From Bacteroidales bacterium (lineage in GTDB: Bacteria; Bacteroidota; Bacteroidia; Bacteroidales; P3), in contig JAITVC010000046.1 in assembly GCA_031286005.1 (NCBI GenBank), positions 1 to 6,796 on the forward strand: a DNA stretch of 6,796 bases. Reading direction: 5' to 3'. Positions 6,590-6,796 of this stretch are shown here, piece after piece (within the stretch, counting starts at the first letter, position 1; every line of letters begins with the position of its first letter). Below the pieces are notes generated by a model, which saw nothing but the letters and a program-made list of their open reading frames with translations, had not been told where the DNA came from and ran no database searches. Both the position numbers and the translations under genes were made by a program.

Positions 6590-6605
6590 GCGAAATATTT
6601 TTCGC
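6590..6605. repeat. Small inverted repeat GCGAAA/TTTCGC
   Basis: GCGAAA (6590-6595) and TTTCGC (6600-6605) form a 6-bp stem with a TATT loop, 16 bp from the preceding GC-rich hairpin. Paired short hairpins like these resemble small REP-type intergenic elements of Bacteroidota, but only one copy is visible, so that is an inference. Confidence 0.45.
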
Positions 6606-6641
6606 CCATTGTTTTGTAATTAGTTTAGAAGTGGTTTTAAG

Positions 6642-6796
6642 TTATTTTCTAAATTTATAACTCACGCCCCAACGAAAGTCGTTGCGCCCCATATCTTCTC
6701 CATATCTTCTCTTTTTTAACAGCCAATGACCTGATGAGAATTCAAAATAAAATCCCAAACGTTCATGCTCAAAAGGGAAGTAGGCAATCCCACCAC
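6642..6796 (-). CDS. C-terminal fragment of a probable outer-membrane beta-barrel protein
   Basis: Only the last 50 codons and the TAA stop (6644-6642) lie in the window; the start is beyond 6796. The other two minus-strand frames contain stops within this stretch. The visible sequence has aromatic/polar alternation (IAYFPF, LGFYFEFSSGHW), a basic turn (LLKKRRYG) and a final strand FRWGVSYKFRK. An aromatic-rich last strand ending close to the C-terminus is the usual outer-membrane barrel insertion signal. The family cannot be named from this fragment. It is followed by two hairpins and a strong terminator, so it belongs to a different transcript from the DUF4421-like gene. A perfect 11-bp duplication (CATATCTTCTC at 6690-6700 and 6701-6711) lies within it but the frame remains sensible on both sides. 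Confidence 0.65.
   Translation of the reverse strand, partial: GGIAYFPFEHERLGFYFEFSSGHWLLKKRRYGEDMGRNDFRWGVSYKFRK

Noticed and set aside
6690..6711. Perfect 11-bp duplication as a possible frameshift in the partial barrel gene
   Set aside because: The frame before and after the duplication is open and barrel-like. Removing one copy gives a shorter ending without the aromatic C-terminal strand, and the other frames have stops.

Overview
The window looks like chromosome of a Bacteroidota member (Bacteroidetes). Three things point that way: moderately AT-rich DNA with no purine-rich Shine-Dalgarno sites before most genes, TAnnTTTG-type promoter boxes, and families largely confined to this phylum (DUF5683, a DUF4421-like outer-membrane barrel, and a LepB with an extra N-terminal membrane region). 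I cannot place it below phylum level. Every gene I can support lies on the minus strand, so transcription runs from high to low coordinates.

Layout in transcription order: the C-terminal 50 codons of an outer-membrane beta-barrel-like protein (6796-6642); a 216-bp gap with two small hairpins, a strong bidirectional terminator (6493-6521) and a promoter box; a DUF4421-like barrel gene (6425-5382) overlapping xerD (5401-4508) by 20 bp; a 360-bp gap with two copies of a palindrome, an 11-bp tandem repeat and the parA promoter box; then a tightly packed operon parA (4147-3338), parB (3345-2452), a DUF5683 gene (2445-1777), dapB (1780-1049) and lepB (1043 to beyond position 1). The operon genes overlap by 8 bp (parA/parB) and 4 bp (DUF5683/dapB), or are separated by only 6 and 5 bp, so they are almost certainly co-transcribed and probably translationally coupled.

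Functionally, ParA and ParB segregate the chromosome origin and XerD is the site-specific recombinase that resolves chromosome dimers. DapB makes the lysine and diaminopimelate precursor used in peptidoglycan, and LepB cleaves signal peptides. DUF5683 and the two barrel-like proteins are envelope proteins of unknown function. The grouping joins chromosome segregation to envelope growth.

I see no phage, CRISPR, toxin-antitoxin or mobile element, and no clearly new multi-gene system. The least explained part is the 4179-4507 intergenic region, with its palindrome pair flanking helically phased repeats.
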